Part shown: piece after piece, positions 5,548-6,446 of the stretch | Layout of the letters: every line of letters starts with the position of its first letter | How positions within the stretch are numbered: position 1 is the first letter of the stretch | Position numbers and translations under genes: made by a program | NCBI GenBank assembly: GCA_003513855.1 | Contig: DOTC01000231.1 | Coordinates: 6,185 to 12,630 of the forward strand | Length of the DNA: 6,446 nucleotides | Direction of reading: 5' to 3' | Origin: Deltaproteobacteria bacterium | GTDB lineage: Bacteria; Desulfobacterota; Deferrimicrobia; Deferrimicrobiales; Deferrimicrobiaceae | Notes under the pieces: generated by a model | Seen by the model: the letters and a program-made list of their open reading frames with translations, nothing else | Database searches by the model: none | What the model was told of the DNA's origin: nothing

Positions 5548-6189
5548 GTGAATCCATTCCGCGTCGTTCGGGTGATTCTGACTCTTGCCGCGTTCGTCGG
5601 GTTTTCCGGGTGCGTGACCGGGAACATTCTGCACATGCCCGGGGAACTCGCGCGCCCCGAAAAAAAGGGACCCGACCAGGGAGCGGCAGGTGCCCCCGTA
5701 GTCGCCGTGCTCGACTTTACCTTTGCGGGTGCCGCCCCCCATGAGATCGGGCGCGATTATGATCATGCCCGCGAAATCGTCTGGAAGGGAGACCCCGGGA
5801 AGGCGATGGCGGACCTCATCGCCGGGGTGCTCGGCGAGAAGGGGGTGCGCGCGGTGCGCGTCTCCGCCGGGGCGCCGGCTCCCGCGGATGCGGGCGCGAG
5901 GGTGTGGGGAAGCGTGGACGCGTTTCGCGTGGATGCGAGGAAAAAAGGATCCATGAAGACGACGGTCGAATATGCGGCCACCGTCTCCGTGACGGTGCAC
6001 GGCTCCGGGGGGACAGCCCCGGCGGGGTGGAACAGCGCAGTCTCTTCCAGCTACTGGACGCAGGATGCGCTTTTCGTCACGCCCGAGGAGGTCCGGGACA
6101 CGGTCAACGGGGCGGCCAACGCGGCGGCCGAAGAGACGGTGCGCAGGCTGGTCGCGGCCGGTGTGATCGCGCTGCCGGGCGGGAAGTGA
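5548..6189 (+). CDS. Predicted lipoprotein of unknown function
   Basis: 213-aa protein with a positively charged start (R5, R8), a hydrophobic stretch (9-19) and a lipobox FSGC with C22, so probably exported by Sec, lipidated on C22 and anchored to a membrane, most likely the outer one. After a charged, flexible linker (about 30-48) comes a globular part. It begins with a strand VVAVLDFTF, has a helix KAMADLIAGVLGEKG, strands ARVWGSVDAFRV and TTVEYAATVSVTV, and ends in a helix VRDTVNGAANAAAEETVRRLV. This order resembles small bacterial lipoproteins of the YajG or ABC-transport-auxiliary type, but I see no signature that fixes the family. GTG 5548 is chosen because AAGGGGGG (5534-5541) lies 6 nt upstream and it gives the complete signal peptide. 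It is divergent from the aminotransferase unit, and 23 nt separate its stop from the next ATG, so the two may be co-transcribed. Confidence 0.82.
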   Translation: MNPFRVVRVILTLAAFVGFSGCVTGNILHMPGELARPEKKGPDQGAAGAPVVAVLDFTFAGAAPHEIGRDYDHAREIVWKGDPGKAMADLIAGVLGEKGVRAVRVSAGAPAPADAGARVWGSVDAFRVDARKKGSMKTTVEYAATVSVTVHGSGGTAPAGWNSAVSSSYWTQDALFVTPEEVRDTVNGAANAAAEETVRRLVAAGVIALPGGK

Positions 6190-6216
6190 CCATCCGGGGG
6201 GCTGCGTGACGGATGG
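6190..6216 (+). repeat. Hairpin between the lipoprotein and acyltransferase genes, covering the next ATG
   Basis: CCATCCG (6190-6196) and CGGATGG (6210-6216) can pair as a 7-bp stem around a 13-nt loop. The stem begins directly after the lipoprotein stop, and its second arm holds the ATG (6213-6215) of the next gene. Only a TTT follows (6220-6222), so it is a poor terminator. A six-G run (6196-6201) at the base of the loop is the only Shine-Dalgarno-like sequence, 11 nt from the ATG. Confidence 0.45.
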
Positions 6217-6446
6217 GGCTTTCGTGGACAGCCCGGATGGAGGAGGTTCCCGCGCAGGAGTGGGATTCCGTCCTCTCCCGCTCGTTTCGCCCCTCGCCCT
6301 TTCTCTCCCGTCATTTTCTGGTCCCTTGGGCGAAGACGTTCGCGGCAGGCCACAGCAAGCGCATCTACCGGTGGGCCCGGAACGGGGAGGCCGGCGGGTT
6401 CCTGTTTCTAAGCCTTTGCGACAGCGGGGTGGGGTGGGAGCTTCTC
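6213..6446 (+). CDS. N-terminal part of a probable GNAT/FemAB-like (CelD-type) acyltransferase; cut by the window end
   Basis: The reading frame is open from ATG 6213 to the last base, 78 codons with no stop. It starts MGLSWTARMEEVPAQEWDSVLSRSF and has a segment SPFLSRHFLVPWAKTF (28-43), followed by a short Arg/Lys-rich strand and GGFLFLSL. The pattern W-x-x-x-L...SPF-x-S-x-x-F-L-x-x-W-x-x-x-F is typical of the N-terminus of FemAB/CelD-like acyltransferases of the GNAT fold, often linked to polysaccharide or peptidoglycan modification. The catalytic half is outside the window, so the function is provisional. A TGA lies in frame at 6207, so the start cannot be earlier; ATG 6237 is an alternative. 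Overlapping frames are also open but have skewed, shadow-like composition. Confidence 0.6.
   Translation, partial: MGLSWTARMEEVPAQEWDSVLSRSFRPSPFLSRHFLVPWAKTFAAGHSKRIYRWARNGEAGGFLFLSLCDSGVGWELL

Noticed and set aside
3185..5557. Apparent 790-codon frame on the minus strand fusing an upstream segment to hisC
   Set aside because: The upstream part lies in a shadow frame of the aminotransferase gene and has no domain. HisC has its own ATG and AAGGAG at 4231-4244.

Overview
The window is GC-rich and densely coded, with 31-111 bp between most genes and two overlapping gene ends. The mix is an NtrC-family sigma-54 regulator, a short FlgM behind a sigma-28 promoter, a small zincin, a HisC-type aminotransferase pair and a lipoprotein. 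It suggests a free-living, motile, Gram-negative bacterium, probably of the former Deltaproteobacteria (Desulfobacterota, Geobacter-like). The taxonomic call is inference; no rRNA or marker gene is present. No mobile element, tRNA, rRNA or CRISPR array was seen.

Layout. (1) 48-1436, minus: a complete sigma-54-dependent response regulator (receiver, AAA+ with GAFTGA, Fis-type helix-turn-helix). (2) 1437-1547: a divergent spacer holding a near-perfect flagellar sigma-28 promoter that points right. (3) 1548-1745, plus: a 65-residue FlgM-like anti-sigma-28 factor. (4) 1830-2210 and 2243-3190, plus: a probable two-gene unit of a minimal zincin-type metalloprotease-like protein and an unrecognised 315-residue, probably beta-rich protein. 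(5) 3185-5436, minus: a PLP-dependent class I/II aminotransferase overlapping hisC by ATGA. hisC collides tail-to-tail with the 315-residue gene, both stops lying in one CTATAG palindrome. (6) 5437-5547: a divergent promoter region. (7) 5548-6189, plus: a predicted lipoprotein, followed by the 5' end of a probable GNAT/FemAB-like acyltransferase (6213 to the window end).

How the parts relate. The best-supported regulatory story is on the left. The sigma-28 promoter in front of flgM would form the classical negative-feedback loop, with FlgM made by and inhibiting sigma-28. The adjacent divergent sigma-54 activator makes a flagellar-hierarchy locus plausible, although no structural flagellar gene is visible. 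The two coupled aminotransferases act in amino-acid metabolism; HisC would perform the histidinol-phosphate step of histidine synthesis, although no other his gene is nearby. Nothing here clearly forms a new defence or mobile system. The most notable items are the orphan sigma-28/flgM unit, the overlapping palindromic stops, and the unassigned 315-residue protein beside a mini-zincin.
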